This document shows, piece after piece, positions 49,566 to 62,431 of a stretch of 64,000 bases of DNA (the stretch's first letter is position 1; each line of letters begins with the position of its first letter). The position numbers were made by a program, and so were the translations under genes. The stretch comes from Luscinia megarhynchos (lineage: Eukaryota; Chordata; Aves; Passeriformes; Turdidae), in the NCBI GenBank assembly GCA_034336665.1, contig CM067589.1, positions 3,935,290-3,999,289 on the forward strand, read 5' to 3'. The notes below the pieces were generated by a model, which saw only the letters and a program-made list of their open reading frames with translations, ran no database searches and had not been told where the DNA came from.

Positions 49566-49853
49566 ACAGCTTTTGTTGTCTCTACCTAAGGAGACTTTAT
49601 GGGCTAAGTTGAGAAGAAGAAAATGTGTGCAGTCCTACAAACAGAGAAACTTCCTTTGCCCATCACCCTCAGTTCTTCACAATGGGGCTGTAAGGAGGAA
49701 AGGCTTCACATTCTCTGTTTCAGGAGCTACTTCTGTGTGGATGATACAACTATCCCTGAAAAGGGTCTCTGGGACCTCATACCCTGAGATAAGGAAACTT
49801 TTCCTTAGGATGACTCATGTTAGAGAAATATTTACCCCCCTACAGAAACCCTC
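49566..49853. other. Short repeat-rich spacer, no gene
   Basis: Lies between two LTRs. No feature recognised. Confidence 0.4.
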
Positions 49854-50190
49854 TGATATCATTTAGGATTTCTATTGGTCTTTAATTTTACTAAATGATT
49901 GGTCTTTTCTCACCTAGAATCTTAAAGCAATTGGATAGTTTTCAACATATAATTTACTGGTTAGATCTCAATCCTCCTAAACCCTGTGAAAACCCCTTGC
50001 TATGCCATGTATCTGGATTTTGCTGGTAGAACCCTTCGAAGAAATAAAGCTTTCTTCAGAACCTCTACTGCAATTCCCAGGATCTCATTCCTAGCTAGCT
50101 GAGAAGCTGAATTCTGCCTCGGGGGCTCCTGGAGCTATCCAGACCCTGCAGCAGCCAGCAGCTAGAACCACCCTAGCTCTGGCAGCTACA
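49854..50190 (+). mobile_element. Solo LTR overlapping the 3' end of the GT6 gene
   Basis: Proposed ends TGATATCATT...GGCAGCTACA (337 bp), flanked by CCTC (49850-49853 and 50191-50194). AATAAAGCTTT at about 50042 is typical of an LTR R region. Its last 18 bp cover the final five codons and stop of the glycosyltransferase frame on the opposite strand. Confidence 0.55.
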
Positions 50191-52522
50191 CCTCTGGCTG
50201 TGCCTGTGCACAGGGCACATCCTCTTCACGTGGATGACGCTGGGGCTCAGCTCTGTGTCCCAGTAGTACTCTGGGGACAGCAGGCGGGTGGGTCTGTGCT
50301 GCAGCAGGTACTTGTTGAGGTGCCTCTCATGGTAGCTCTGAGCCTCAGTTCCATTTTCTCTGTCGTCCCCCAGCTCCCCAAAACAGGCTGTGGCCAGTTT
50401 GTACACCTCAGACACGCTGCCCCCATAGAAGCTGGCAGTGTAGTGGAAGTCCCCTTGCGGCTCAGGGCGTGTCCCATGGGCTTTGTTCTCCTGCTGGGGG
50501 ATGACCTGCCAGGAGCTGATGGTTGCCACCAGGGCATCGATGATCTCCACCCCGATGTGTGCCAGCAGCTGCACGTCGATGTCCATGGAGTACAGATAAT
50601 CCACCTCGTGCTGGAACTGCCTCTGGATGTGTGAGCTGATGATGCGCCAGCGGCACCTGGAGATGTCCTGCCACCTGGAGCCCTTCTGCACAGGGATGAC
50701 AAACAGCTGGTTCTCAGGGGCCATCTGAAGGTGGGAGACCTTCTCAGGGCTGTCTGTGAACAAGTAGAAATTCACTTGGTGCCCAGCAAGGAAGTACTTG
50801 TTGGCAGATGTCATGAACCCTTCTATGAACTGGACATATCTAAGAGACATGGAAAGGAGAAGAATGGAGAGAGGCTCCTCCTGCTGAAGAATGACAGCTT
50901 TTCAAGTTCATTTCCTTTGTCTTTTTCTATCTGTTGCTTCTTCTTAAAATGCTAGTTGCATATCTGTCAATGAGCTCTGATGAATGCTTTGGGTCTGGGG
51001 AACATTGAGGAATGTGAGACCCTGGCTTATAAGAATTAATGCACATGTAAAGAAGGAACCCTCCCCTCTTCTAAATTCATTAAAACAAACCCCAAAGCCT
51101 TAATTATTTTCTAACTTATTTTTTTCAATTATTTCTACCTGAGTAGGTTGTCTTGCCTAAACCAAAGTAGCAGCTGACAAGTCTGTATGTTTCTCTTAAG
51201 GCTAAGGATAACTGAAGGATGTCTGGGGATCAGCTTTATTTAACACAGCTGCTGCCCTTCAAGCCTTGCCCATGCTGCTGCACGTTTTATCCTCTTTTAG
51301 CTTTCACTATGCACAGAACATGTGCCTTCCACCCAGTCCTGCTCTCTCATCACTCCATAATGTAAACTCATCCCTCCCTTTTACCTGCTCCCTGCTCTTC
51401 TTCCTGCAGTGGGATATTTTAACTTCCTAGAGAAGATCCTAGAATCAGCAGAGAGTCATGGAATGGCTTGTGTTGGAAGGGACCTTAAAGCCCATTTCAT
51501 TCCACCCCTGCCATGGCAGGGACACCTTCCACTGTCCCAGCTGCTCCAAGCCCTGTCCAGCCTGGCCTGGGACACTCCCAGTGATCCAGGGGCAGCCACA
51601 GGGATCCTGTGCCAGGGTCTCCTCACCATCACAGGGAGGAATTTCTTCCTAATATCTGATCTAAATCTACCCTCTTTCAGTTCAAAGCCATTCTCCTCTG
51701 ATCTGTCACCACCCACCTTTGTAAAAAAATCCCTCTCCCACTTTCTTGCAGGGCCCCTTTAGGCACAAGAGGGGCTCTAGGGTTTTCCTGGAGCCTTGTC
51801 TCCTCCAGGCTCAACAACCCCAACTGTCTCAGCCTGTTTTCATAGGAGAGGGTAAAAATTATCAATTAAATAGTTTTGATTGCCTTGAAGTACCTAAAGT
51901 TGCTGTGTAACTCTAAGGTGCCAGTGGAGATGGAGGGAGTTTAGCTCTTCACTCAGAAACTCGAAAAAGAACCTCCCCAAGAACATAAAAGCTGTAACAG
52001 CCTGATTAATATTTTTACTAGAGCTATTATTTTCCCTTTGAACTCTTACAGAAACCCAATAAAATCTCAACCCTACAGCATTTTTCTATTTTTATTAGGG
52101 CAGGATAGAGGGAAAAGCTTGTTGTTAGAAATGTAGCAGGAGCTAGAATTTTTATTTCAATCGGGTCAAAATGCTACTCTTATTTCCAAGGACACTTTTT
52201 GTCCTATTCAAAACAATGTCCCAGCCAAAGTAAGGAAGGTGACACTCACATGTCACATTTCTCCCAGCCTACAGCTGCTCACATTCAGTCTTTGGAATTT
52301 TTCCCACTTGAGCTCCATGAGCAGCAGCATAGCTGCCAGGTGAGAGGTTTAACTATTTGACAAGAAATAAAAGACAGAAACCAATACTTTTCAACAGCAA
52401 AAGTGACCACTCCAGTGACCAGGTTCTTCTGCAGATATTGAGCATTCAGGATGTCTCTGCTGAACGTGCCTTCCCACACTATTGGGGCCAGCCATGGTGT
52501 CAACACCAGCACATCCTGTCTC
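50173..52522 (-). CDS. Glycosyltransferase family 6 (ABO/GGTA1-like), last two coding exons
   Basis: Golgi enzyme family that adds Gal or GalNAc in alpha-1,3 linkage. Penultimate exon 52388-52522 is 135 bp, the length known for ABO exon 6, with CTGCAG acceptor and GTATTG donor; it encodes [18 protein letters not shown]. Last exon 50173-50839 (667 bp, CTTAG acceptor) joins in frame through a Lys codon. Of the 266 residues visible, DID (131-133) is the metal-binding Dx[28 protein letters not shown] with the nucleophile-position Glu, and LSPEYYWD are all family motifs. The C-terminus ends CSCQS and is not family-like; those codons come from an LTR. A 39-bp exon-like piece at 53812-53850 (- strand, encoding TDLHETSLMLP) may be an upstream exon. 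The first exons were not found. It could be a gene or a 3'-damaged relic. Confidence 0.85.
51445..51862 (-). mobile_element. CR1 LINE 3' part in the GT6 intron
   Basis: Reverse of the CR1 end: 'ggaagggaccttaaagccca', 'ccctgccatggcagggacac', 'aatttcttcctaatatctga' and 'ctccaggctcaacaacccc'. It has the same orientation as the GT6 gene. Confidence 0.85.
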
Positions 52523-52894
52523 CTGCAGGGGTTGAGAATGAAGTGTTTAGATGGCCCAGGAAATTCATGAAGACAAACACAATCCTCTTCAGCACAGATG
52601 TCTGCTTCTGAGTTAATCGCCCCATCTCCCTTCTGTCAGCAAAATCTGAGCTATGAGCCCCCTTATCCTGGAGCAGACACCTGAAATAGGTGAATCTAAC
52701 CTTGATTTTCACCCACCAGCTCCTACCCGGTTCGTGGCTGTCACTCAGAGGCTGCTGTTCACAATCCACCCATTCCTTACAGAGCACAGCACATCCACCC
52801 ATGGTCTGACAGCCAGGCTGTCTCTCCTGGAGAGCTGGCAGCCCTCAGCTGCAGAGTTCAGATGTGCAGCTCTGCACTGTGTTCCTGTGGCAGC

Positions 52895-52989
52895 AATTGC
52901 ACCACAGGCTCCTGATTGCACCACAGATTTCTGATTGCACCACGGATTTCTGATTGCACCACGGATTTCTGATTGCACCACGGATTTCT
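52895..52989 (+). repeat. 19-bp tandem repeat, 5 units
   Basis: GATTGCACCACGGATTTCT repeated at 52914, 52933, 52952 and 52971, with a diverged first unit. Confidence 0.9.
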
Positions 52990-53811
52990 GCTCCTTCTGC
53001 TCGTTATCTGTGTTGATGGAGGCTCCTCAGCTGGGCTGTTGATGTCCTCCCCTCTTGGAAGGAACACTCCCTGATTCCTTTGGGATGATGGACAGGTATT
53101 TCCCTGATGCTTCCCAGGGTGTTGTCCACTGGTTTATCTCTGACACTCAGAAGAACATCCCCTTCCCACCAGGAATGGAGTTTACAAGTTTATAACTCTG
53201 CTAATAAATTCAGCCAGGCTATTTTCCAGAGCAGGTGGGAGAGAGAGATTGCTCTGCTCTGTGCTGACCAGTCTCAGCTTTCTCAGCCCTGCCTGACATG
53301 CTCCAGCCCCTTCATGATCCTTTGGTAAACTCTCTCCAGTACATTCATACCTCTTTAATGACTTTTAAAATTTTGTGTGTGTTTTGGTTTGGTTTTTTTA
53401 TGGCTCTATAATAAGCAATTCCAGGAAATAATTTATCCCAGTGACCTAAAATGTTCATTTCACAGCATTTACACATCATGTATGATGCTGTTACCACTAA
53501 AAATGGTACCAGCCAAGGCCTCTTGTTTTCTAGCTTCTGAGGTGAGTGGTGACAGAGAATGCAAAAAAAAAGCATTAAGATAAAATTAAGCAAAAAATTT
53601 TCTCAACATTTACCATAAATTCTCAGTTTCCTTTTTGAAAGTAACAAACTACAGATTCTTCATCTATGCATTTCTAATGGTTTCTGGAAGAGTTGCTGTT
53701 CTACTTAGACATCCTTTCCTGTTCATGGATGGCTGCCAGCTGTCCTGACCTGTCTGTATTCCTGAGAACAAGGGGACATGATGTTAATGAAGCCAGAGGA
53801 GTCACACTTAC

Positions 53812-53850
53812 CATGGAAGCATCAGAGAGGTTTCATGTAAGTCTGTTTTC
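53812..53850 (-). other. Possible upstream exon of the GT6 gene
   Basis: Flanked by a TCATTTGCAG acceptor and a GTAAG donor. In the only frame compatible with family phase it reads KTDLHETSLMLP, faintly like the short stem exon of ABO. Similarity this short cannot decide. Confidence 0.25.
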
Positions 53851-56700
53851 CTGCAAATGAGGGAGAAATAAAAGATATATAAATACATCATGGCACAGCA
53901 GTTTCAGATTTTCTTTCTCTGAGAGATGAGCCCCACAAGAAACCTTCCTGTGTTTCAGCAGAGCTGCCCTGTGATTCATGTCAGTGAGTATCCAGTCAGA
54001 CTCCATCACAGACACTATTATATTATTTCTTTTAATTCATATACAATGTGAACTACATTTAACAGACTACTCAGATGGTGTAAGTAGAGCTGAATGCAAA
54101 TTAATCAATTTTAAAATTATTTTCAATGTGTCTTGTTTCTATGGTGCCTATTTGGAAAATTCAGTTTTACTTCCACACAGTGAGTCCAGTAGGGCCCAAC
54201 ACCTTGCACAAAGTTTGTATTTTTCTGGCAGGTTTATGCCCACAGGACACAGAGCAGAGATCACTGCTCTGCATTCTCATTGCTTATTCAGGTTCCTGCA
54301 GATGTGTCACTGAATGGGAACCCACCAGTCTTGATTCCTAGATTTTCCAGCAGGAAAAACTGGTTCTGTAAGGAGGAAACACTTACTTAAAGTAACAGAT
54401 TAAACGGGCTAATAAAGGGAAATTAAAAGAATGACATATACACAAAGAAAGATACCTAGACATATTAACTTATTTTTTTTTGGGATGGGGGAGTGGTGGT
54501 GATATGAAAATGCTGTCTTGTACTTTTAATCTTTTAAATTTCAAATTCATTACAAAAAGAATGCATTATTTTTGTCATATTGCTTTATTGGCATTAAACT
54601 TTATTTCTTCCCAGTCATATATGCTAAAATCCTTAGGGCAGCATTTCTAGAGAATCACACAACTGTGTGTACTATAAAAGAAGTGATGAAGAGAGGAAAC
54701 CCAAGACAAAAAAAGCAATGGGGATAAGAGAAGTGTAATTCATAAGCTAAAAAAAAAAAAAAAAAAAAAGAAAGAAAATAGTAAAATATGGTTAAGTTAA
54801 ATGAAACTAAGCATCAAAAACCCAGGTAAACTGCCAGGTTAAACTTCTTGATTCATTATCCAGAATCTGTTAGTTCTCATCAGGTTTGTGGACAACACTA
54901 AATCAGAGGGAGTAGACAATGTGCCACATTTTTTTTTATGAATACAGAGGAAGGCTGGATGAGTTCCTTGTGCAGAGACCCCAGCTCCAGGTGTCCAAAG
55001 CAGGTGGGATTAAGCTGCCTTTTCATTTTCAAAATTTTTGAAATTGCATGATTTTGGGGGAGCTGCATCAATGGATTCACATTTGCCCATATTGAATCTC
55101 TGGAATCTGAGCCTGCTGGGCACTGCAGGATGGTTTATACCAAAATGGAAATTAGCACTGCCAGGGCATGGATCCTGTGCTTCAGAATGAGTCTTTGCAG
55201 ATGAGTGTTGTCCTCATGGCCTGGAATGACAGCAAGCAGAATGAACTTACAGTCCTGAGTGCCCTGCAGGGGAGGCTGTGTGCTCCTGGTCTCTGCTGGG
55301 GGAGAAAGGCTGGTGGTACCTTGCACAGGATAAGAAAGCAATGAGTCAATGATAAAAGCAAAAATCAACCTCTCCTCCACTTCCTTTGTGACTGAAGCTA
55401 TCAAACAAAGGTATCAAACAGAATTCCCATTTGTGGGATCAGCATGGTGATGAGGATTTGCAAATCTCAGCTGTCCCAAGACAGGTGTTTAGACTAAAGT
55501 TATCTGAAGATCTATTAACTCTAAGGATCTGGGAATGATTTAATTTGCCCAAGACTACTTGCACCAAATGAAATGTGTCTACTTTACAGCAGAGCTTGGT
55601 CTCAGCTGATGCCAGAAACTGTTGTCTCTTGAAGCAAGGTGTTCACAGCATCACTTTGCTCTGGCCAGTACATGGGATCTCCTCTGATGTGAGCATGACT
55701 GTAATTTTAAACAAAAATGTGAGCATTTGTGATGGATGCTCTGCTGCAGAGAAAGTGTAAAAAAAGGGTGAAAACTTGTTCTGATTTCCCCAGCTGGAAC
55801 AGATCTTCAATATTGCTGCAGCAAACTCTGAATTAACCCCAGCTGATCTGATTTCAGGCTCCAGAGCACTGAGCACACACTGTGAAAGCTTTACTGTGGC
55901 AGCCATGAGAGCCAAGGGAGACTCAAACCAGCCATGGTGCAGAATAAACACAGCTAAATCCACTGCACAGAGTTCCTGCTCTGTGCCAGGATCCTTGTGC
56001 TGGTCTGGAGCACAGAGCTGTGGGATGTAAACATGAAAACATGAAAATACACACTTGGGCTCACAGGAATATACAGGGACAATTAATCATTCTTTTAGAA
56101 TTTCACAGAAGAGGTTAAAAGTGTTCACACCTTGCTTATTTTCATCTTTTGAATGTAAAAGGGGATTTTGAATTTAGCTTTGTGTAAATGCTTATATTGT
56201 ATCTGCATAAGTGTAGTTAGAAGGAGCCTGTCTCAGCCTGGGCAATAGAAATATATGCTAATTGAGAAGAATTATCAAAGGTTAAACACCCACCAGATTG
56301 CACCAGTGATTCCTGCTGTCACTAGAATAGCCAGCCCATGTAATTTTGTGATTCTCATGTCCTTTGTGCTGCAAAAAAAGATTGTGAACTCTGGATTGAC
56401 AGTAAAGTGGAAAAAAACCAAAATAAATGAATAAAATAAAGCACAAAAAGGCAGAAAATGCTCTAGTTATTAAAACTGAGGAAGTATTTTTGTTTTGCAC
56501 TGCAGGTCTGGACATAATATGGAGAATTCTAGATAGAAAGTTTTACATCTTGGTATTTATAATACATACTATACCTTTCCAATAGATATGCTACACACTG
56601 AGCTCTCATTTCAAAATAGTATAGTAAGCCATTTTAAATTGTTCAAACCCATAATTCTCATTTCAGATTTTCTCTGAATTAGGTTTTATTTTTTACCCAG
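53851..56700. other. Intergenic, no gene seen
   Basis: Includes an A21 run at 54749-54769. Upstream GT6 exons could be hidden here, but none were recognised. Confidence 0.4.
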
Positions 56701-56801
56701 CCTCTCTGCTCTGTCTTTCCTTCCTTTCTTTCTTTTTCCCATTCTCTTTCTATCTTCCTCTCTCTCCCCACTCTCTCTCCCCCCTCTCTCTCCCCCCTCT
56801 G

Positions 56802-57195
<394 letters not shown>

Positions 57196-57697
57196 TTTTT
57201 GATCTTGCTTCTTTGGGCTTTCTCCTCTGTCTCTCAGTGCTGCAGTTCTTTCTTTTTAAGTTGAAGGTCACAATTCTTTTCTCTAGCTGAGCTTCTCCAT
57301 CCATTCTGGGGCTGTTCACAGCTGTGGTTCAGCCACATCTTCCTGTGTTCCAGCCCTCTGAAAAGACTCTGTAGCATTTTTTGGTCAATGTCACCATCCC
57401 CTGCTTCCAGCTGCTCCTCAGCATCTCCCAGCTGTGCCCCTTTCTCAGCCTGACCCCAGGCAGAGCACTCACCTGTGGTTCCTTCAATCCCACCCCTCAG
57501 CAGCTCCTGCTCTGCTGCTCCCTGGGCTCCCACAGCTGCTGGAGCAGCACCAGCACAGATCCTCCTGTGCTCAGCCCCGGGCTCGGGGCCAGCAGGAGCC
57601 TCCACCCAGCTCCTCACCTTGAGTGGGTGTGCTGGCTCCTGAGCAATGGGGAAAGCACCAGGAACCTGAGCAGCCACTCATTCCCTGGCACTGCAGC

Positions 57698-58049
57698 TGA
57701 TGCCTTCATGGGTTGCCTAAAAGCAGAGGCCAGACAAAATCAAGGGAATCAAAAGCAGATATATTTATTAAATATATTTATTTATTGAAGGGCTTTCAGG
57801 GACATTTTGGACAGACAATTAGACTTACAAATACCCAATACTTTTCTTAATTTCATCTTCCTGCTCTGGTTGCAGGCATCCAAAAGTACTATGTCTAAAA
57901 TTGGTTCTTATTTATGACTTTAATTATGCTTGGTGCAACTCTAAATGTCTATCCACAGTTCCAGCTGTTGACATGAATTTCATCAGATCATCAATACAGA
58001 CAACAAACACAAAATCTGCCTTCAAGTGTGCTGTTAATAACAACCCCCA
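57698..58049 (-). mobile_element. LTR-like repeat related to the USP unit spacer element
   Basis: TGATGCCTT, 'gcagaggccagacaaaat' and 'gggctttcagggacatttt' match 10086 onward. It is cut on the right by the family A LTR. Confidence 0.4.
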
Positions 58050-58677
58050 TGTTGGAACCCTGAAGCCTGGGAGTTTTGAGCTTTCTGTGCTTTCTGGCAC
58101 TGACCCCCTGGAGAACACTACTTTTGACCTGAGGCCTTGGAGAAGGCTTCCAAATTTGAGTGATGGAGTTAGAATCACTGGTGTGTAGTTAGAAGTGTGT
58201 GATTTCACGTGATGAAAGGTTTGGAAATTGGGGTTTTAGAATATAGTAATAGGTATGGGACAAGATGGACATTCTTGGGCATTGGCTCTTCTTTCTTGTT
58301 CCTTCCTCTTCATGGTTTCAGGTAGCAGTTTTTGACTGGATAGAAAGTACTGCAGTGTGGGTCACAGGTGTTTGGTTATTGGGTCAAAAGTATAAATAAT
58401 ATAAATGTTGGCTTTTAGTTGGATAGTTTGCCTTTAAAAGATCTTGTAACTAGCCAGATCTACCAATATTTTTACTCACTTTTAGCTTGTTAGCTGGAAG
58501 TGCTGCAGAACTCTCTGTACTATAGATAAGATTTAATAAACAACCAAGTCTGAACAAGAAAATCCATCTCCTGAGCATTCAATTCTGACTCTGAGTGAAG
58601 GCAGAAGAAACAAGAACTTAGCCACTAATATCTGGAGCCACTAATAAGGTGGTACTGCTATTATTGCTGCTATTACC
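58050..58677 (+). mobile_element. Solo LTR, family A copy 3
   Basis: TGTTGGAACCC...TATTACC, aligned throughout with the two other copies. It is flanked by CCCCA (58045-58049 and 58678-58682), a perfect 5-bp duplication. AATAAA lies near 58540. Confidence 0.78.
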
Positions 58678-58682
58678 CCCCA

Positions 58683-60310
58683 AGGATCCATCCCTTATCA
58701 AATTTACCTGGCATGAAACCCACAGAGTCGATTGCTATAAACTCATCACATCACAGCATTTCACCAGCTCTTCCCTGTGCTCTGTCTTGTGCTGCTGTGA
58801 ACTTTTGGAGATTTCTCTTTGAAGTATTTCTAAGTTGTATTCCAGTCCAGAAAAGTGTGTTTTCAGTTCCATGAAAGAGACTGTGTGGGTTCTGGGAAAT
58901 TTAACTCTGCATGAGGCATAGAGCTGTGTTTAATGGGCAGCTCAAGATTTCCATGGATTAAGTTAGAAACTGAATTTATTGGCAAAAATACAAAACCACA
59001 TGAGGCCTGCCTGAAAACATAACAGGTCTCTTCTGGAGTGCTTCACTGTTTCCTTCTTGTTTGACAATATCTGAAATAAGGCCTGAACATTCTGCCTGGG
59101 TTGCATTTATTTGCACTCTACTTCAGATGAGAATCAGATTTCCAGAGATGAAGTCTTAACTTTCCCAAGCAATGGATTCTCCAGCAGCACAAGGTTGAAG
59201 TTCCTGTAGCCACACCTAGGTGTCTGGGATACATCTGCTTTATTGAAATCCTCTGGAGAAGGGAACAGATTCTCAGTGCTTTGGGTATCCAGGACATCTT
59301 CATAAGTGTGGAAGATCCAGAAAATACGAATGAACATCACTGAGCAGTGTTTGAAAGATGCACATTTGGAAATTGAATCCCAAATAATTTGGTTACTTTT
59401 GAAGGAGGTGAAACACTGCCCAGACTCTTTTCTGTTGAGTCCCTCCCTGTTGACTTCGTTGGAGTTCAGTCCTGCAGCTCACAGGTGGAAATCTGCACTG
59501 TCCTCACTCGTGTTTGGGTGTCCTCTCTGGGCTATGTCTCTGAGCTCTAGGCACGTGCAGGGAGCTGGATTTCCCCTCTGAATGGTGTCTTTCACACAAA
59601 AATATTATTGATACTTAATGCTTGGGTACTACTTTCTCTGTGGAACCTCAATCAATATTCAAGACCATTTTTAATTATTTAATATATGGAGAAACTAAGG
59701 CACAGTGAAGAGTTTTATTGGTCAGAGCTACTCATCATGAGCTACCAGGAAAATACAAATGTCCTGAGCTCTAGTTTGATGCCCTGTCACATTGACAGCA
59801 CTGACTTTGGAGAAAGAAAAAAAATTAAGTATGAATAGTGCTACAATAGCTGATTAGCACATAAAAAAATTAACAAGCAAACAACCAACCACCAGCAGAG
59901 CAGCACCTTCTGTGAGGTTTAGAAAAAGGAGGGAAATTTATTCCCTTCTAATCCTGTTCCCAGTTCTCTTGGGCTTTGAAGGATAATATACTGAGAGATA
60001 TTTTGCCATCCTGGGAAATCTTAGCTCAGCTGAAGCCACAGAAGCCTGCAGGAACTGGTTTTGCTCACAGCTTTTTACAAACCAGGCAGCTTCCAGCCCC
60101 TCAGAGAGGAACAGAGAAGCAAAGGGTAAGGTCTTAGCTAAAAGGGAAGAGAGAAAGAAGCAGAGATGCTGATCTCTTGCTCAGACAAAGAGCATTTAAT
60201 TTCTTTTTCTCTAGGTTTGTTAGAGGTGTTTCTTCTCATCTGATCTCACCTGAGCTCTGAGAATCCCAACCTAATTTGTGAGTGTCTTGGAAATGGCATT
60301 TCCAGTTCTT
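58683..60310. other. Intergenic, no gene seen
   Basis: Short open frames only. No repeat or gene recognised. Confidence 0.45.
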
Positions 60311-60324
60311 ATCAGGAACTGGAG

Positions 60325-60625
60325 TGACAGGACAAGGCTTCAAAGTGAAAAGGGATAACTTTAGATGAGATATTGGAAATAAATGCAATATATGTGAGGT
60401 GCCCAGGGCACAGGCTGCCCAGAGCAGCTGTGGCTGCCCCTGGATCCCTGGCAGTGTCCCAGGCCAGGCTGGACATTGGGGCTGGAGCACCTGGGACAGT
60501 GGGAGGTGTCCCTGCCATGGCAGGGGTGGGACAGGGTGGGATCCAAGGTCCCTGCCCAACACAACCCATCCTGGGATTCCAAGATTCTCTGATCCTGTGA
60601 TTCTGTAATTCTGCGACTCTGTGAG
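60325..60625 (+). mobile_element. CR1 LINE 3' part
   Basis: 'gacaggacaaggcttcaaag', 'gcccagagcagctgtggctg', 'ccctgccatggcaggggtgg', ending in ATTCTGTAATTCTG. Confidence 0.8.
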
Positions 60626-62431
60626 TAGTTTTCAAGAGAATCATGGAAATGTTTCTCAAAATGTGAGAGAGAAGAGAGAGGGATTGCTTAGAAAGGAAAC
60701 CAGAGCTGGACTCAACAGATGAAAAGACTAGAAATATTGAAATTTCTTATTGTCCTTTATGTGCTTTTAAAAGGTTTATGACCTCTGTTGAGAGTATAAG
60801 TTAAATATAACCTTTCCCTCACTCTCTTTCTGTGTTTTCTATGCAACAGCACTACTGAACATGTTTATGTGGTAAAAAAAGGCACTTGTGTTCTATTTTC
60901 AGTGAACTAGGAATTAAAAAATATTCACTGTTATTTTTACCCTGGAAAGCTTCATTCTTGAAACATGGAATTTATCTTTCTGTGCCACATGAGAGTGATC
61001 TGTTATTTAAGGACAGGTACCTGAAATACACCAATTAATCACCCCCTTTAAAATTAAAGTAGTGCCAGTCAATACTCTGTATATAAAGTGGATCTAGAAT
61101 TTTTAAAGCCTCTATTGGAATGGGGAACCATAATTTTTATTTTCTTTTTTATATCTTTTTAATTCAGGCACTTTTCAATTGTGGTTTGTACTCTATAGCA
61201 TGCTAAATCACTTAAACTAAGTTTTTTTCCTTCTAGGGCTTGAATCTCTACTGGCTCTACTGGAAAATGAGTTACCTGCCTTACCTGTCAGTATTTACCA
61301 CAGCTTCAACCTCATGGAAGGCTGGAGATGTGAAAGCCATGCTTAGAAATGAAATTGTATTTGGTATTCTATCACTTTATTATTTGGCAGCAGTGCTGTA
61401 CTTGTAATGAAATATGTAAGTTTTGTAATTTGATTCTGCACAGATTATCCATATGCAAGAGAGAAATCTAATTTGAAATAAGTATTTTGAACCTCAAAGA
61501 CAAATAAATAATGATATCACAAAAAATAAATATTTCTTTTCCTTCATAGCATTAATAGATCATTTTTTCTTAATGTTTTATATGAAAAAATATTTTGTGA
61601 ATAGCTAAATACTGAACATCATTCTAGAAATTCAGTATTGGTATAGGATATTGGAGAGGAATGTGCAGGAATAGTTAAAAAAACATTGTTTAAAATCTTC
61701 CCTAAGAAGTGGAAGAGGCATAAACATCAAACTTTAGGCATTTTGTGAAAAACCAAGAATAATTTTATCAATTTATGTAGAAGAAAAATTATGGATGGCT
61801 ACTGTAATTATTGTCATCTAAGACTCCATGTAAAAACTGATATTTGGGGAAGAAGTGTCCTATTTTATTCAATCCAACAAGAATGAGATAAATTTTCAGA
61901 TGCACAGGTCCTTTCCAATTTCAAAAGAAAAACCCCAAATGCATATATCCCTTAACCCTAGCACACCTATGTAAAAGTACTCTATGTGAGAGAGCAAACA
62001 TTTATTTTCTTCTGCAAATATTCAAGGGTTAGGGAGAAACAGCTCAAGCCAAGTTTGCTGTGCCTGAGTGCACTCACTCAGCAAGGCTGTGCTTCTGTCG
62101 GGGGGGGTAGCTCAGAGCTCAAAACTCAAACATTTAATAATGTTGTTTCTTTTCCTCTGACTGTGTTTTAAGTGAAGATAGGGGTAAGGAGGTCTGTGAA
62201 GAAATCAGTGAAGCCCAAATATTTTCTTGGAGCCAGTATCCAAATCACCAATCCTGCTGTAGGACACAAAATATTCATAAGGAATGTCAATTAAAGAACT
62301 GGTGTGGAATCTCTAATTAAACTGTGGATTTGTATGCCCAGTGTGAAGAGGATGCTTAGGGGAGACAATACAAAATATCTCCTATTTCTTTTCTTTTTCC
62401 TCCTCATACATTCCAGGTCTTCAAGGTCATC
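60626..62431. other. Upstream region of the second OR, no gene seen
   Basis: AT-rich with no conserved frame. A 5' UTR exon of the OR may lie here but cannot be placed. Confidence 0.4.

Noticed and set aside
53405..53470. Possible further GT6 upstream exon on the - strand (acceptor-like TTTTAG)
   Set aside because: The frame compatible with the neighbouring exon contains a stop.
57234..57677. 147-codon frame on the - strand
   Set aside because: Low-complexity composition, runs into the microsatellite, and matches no family I recognise.
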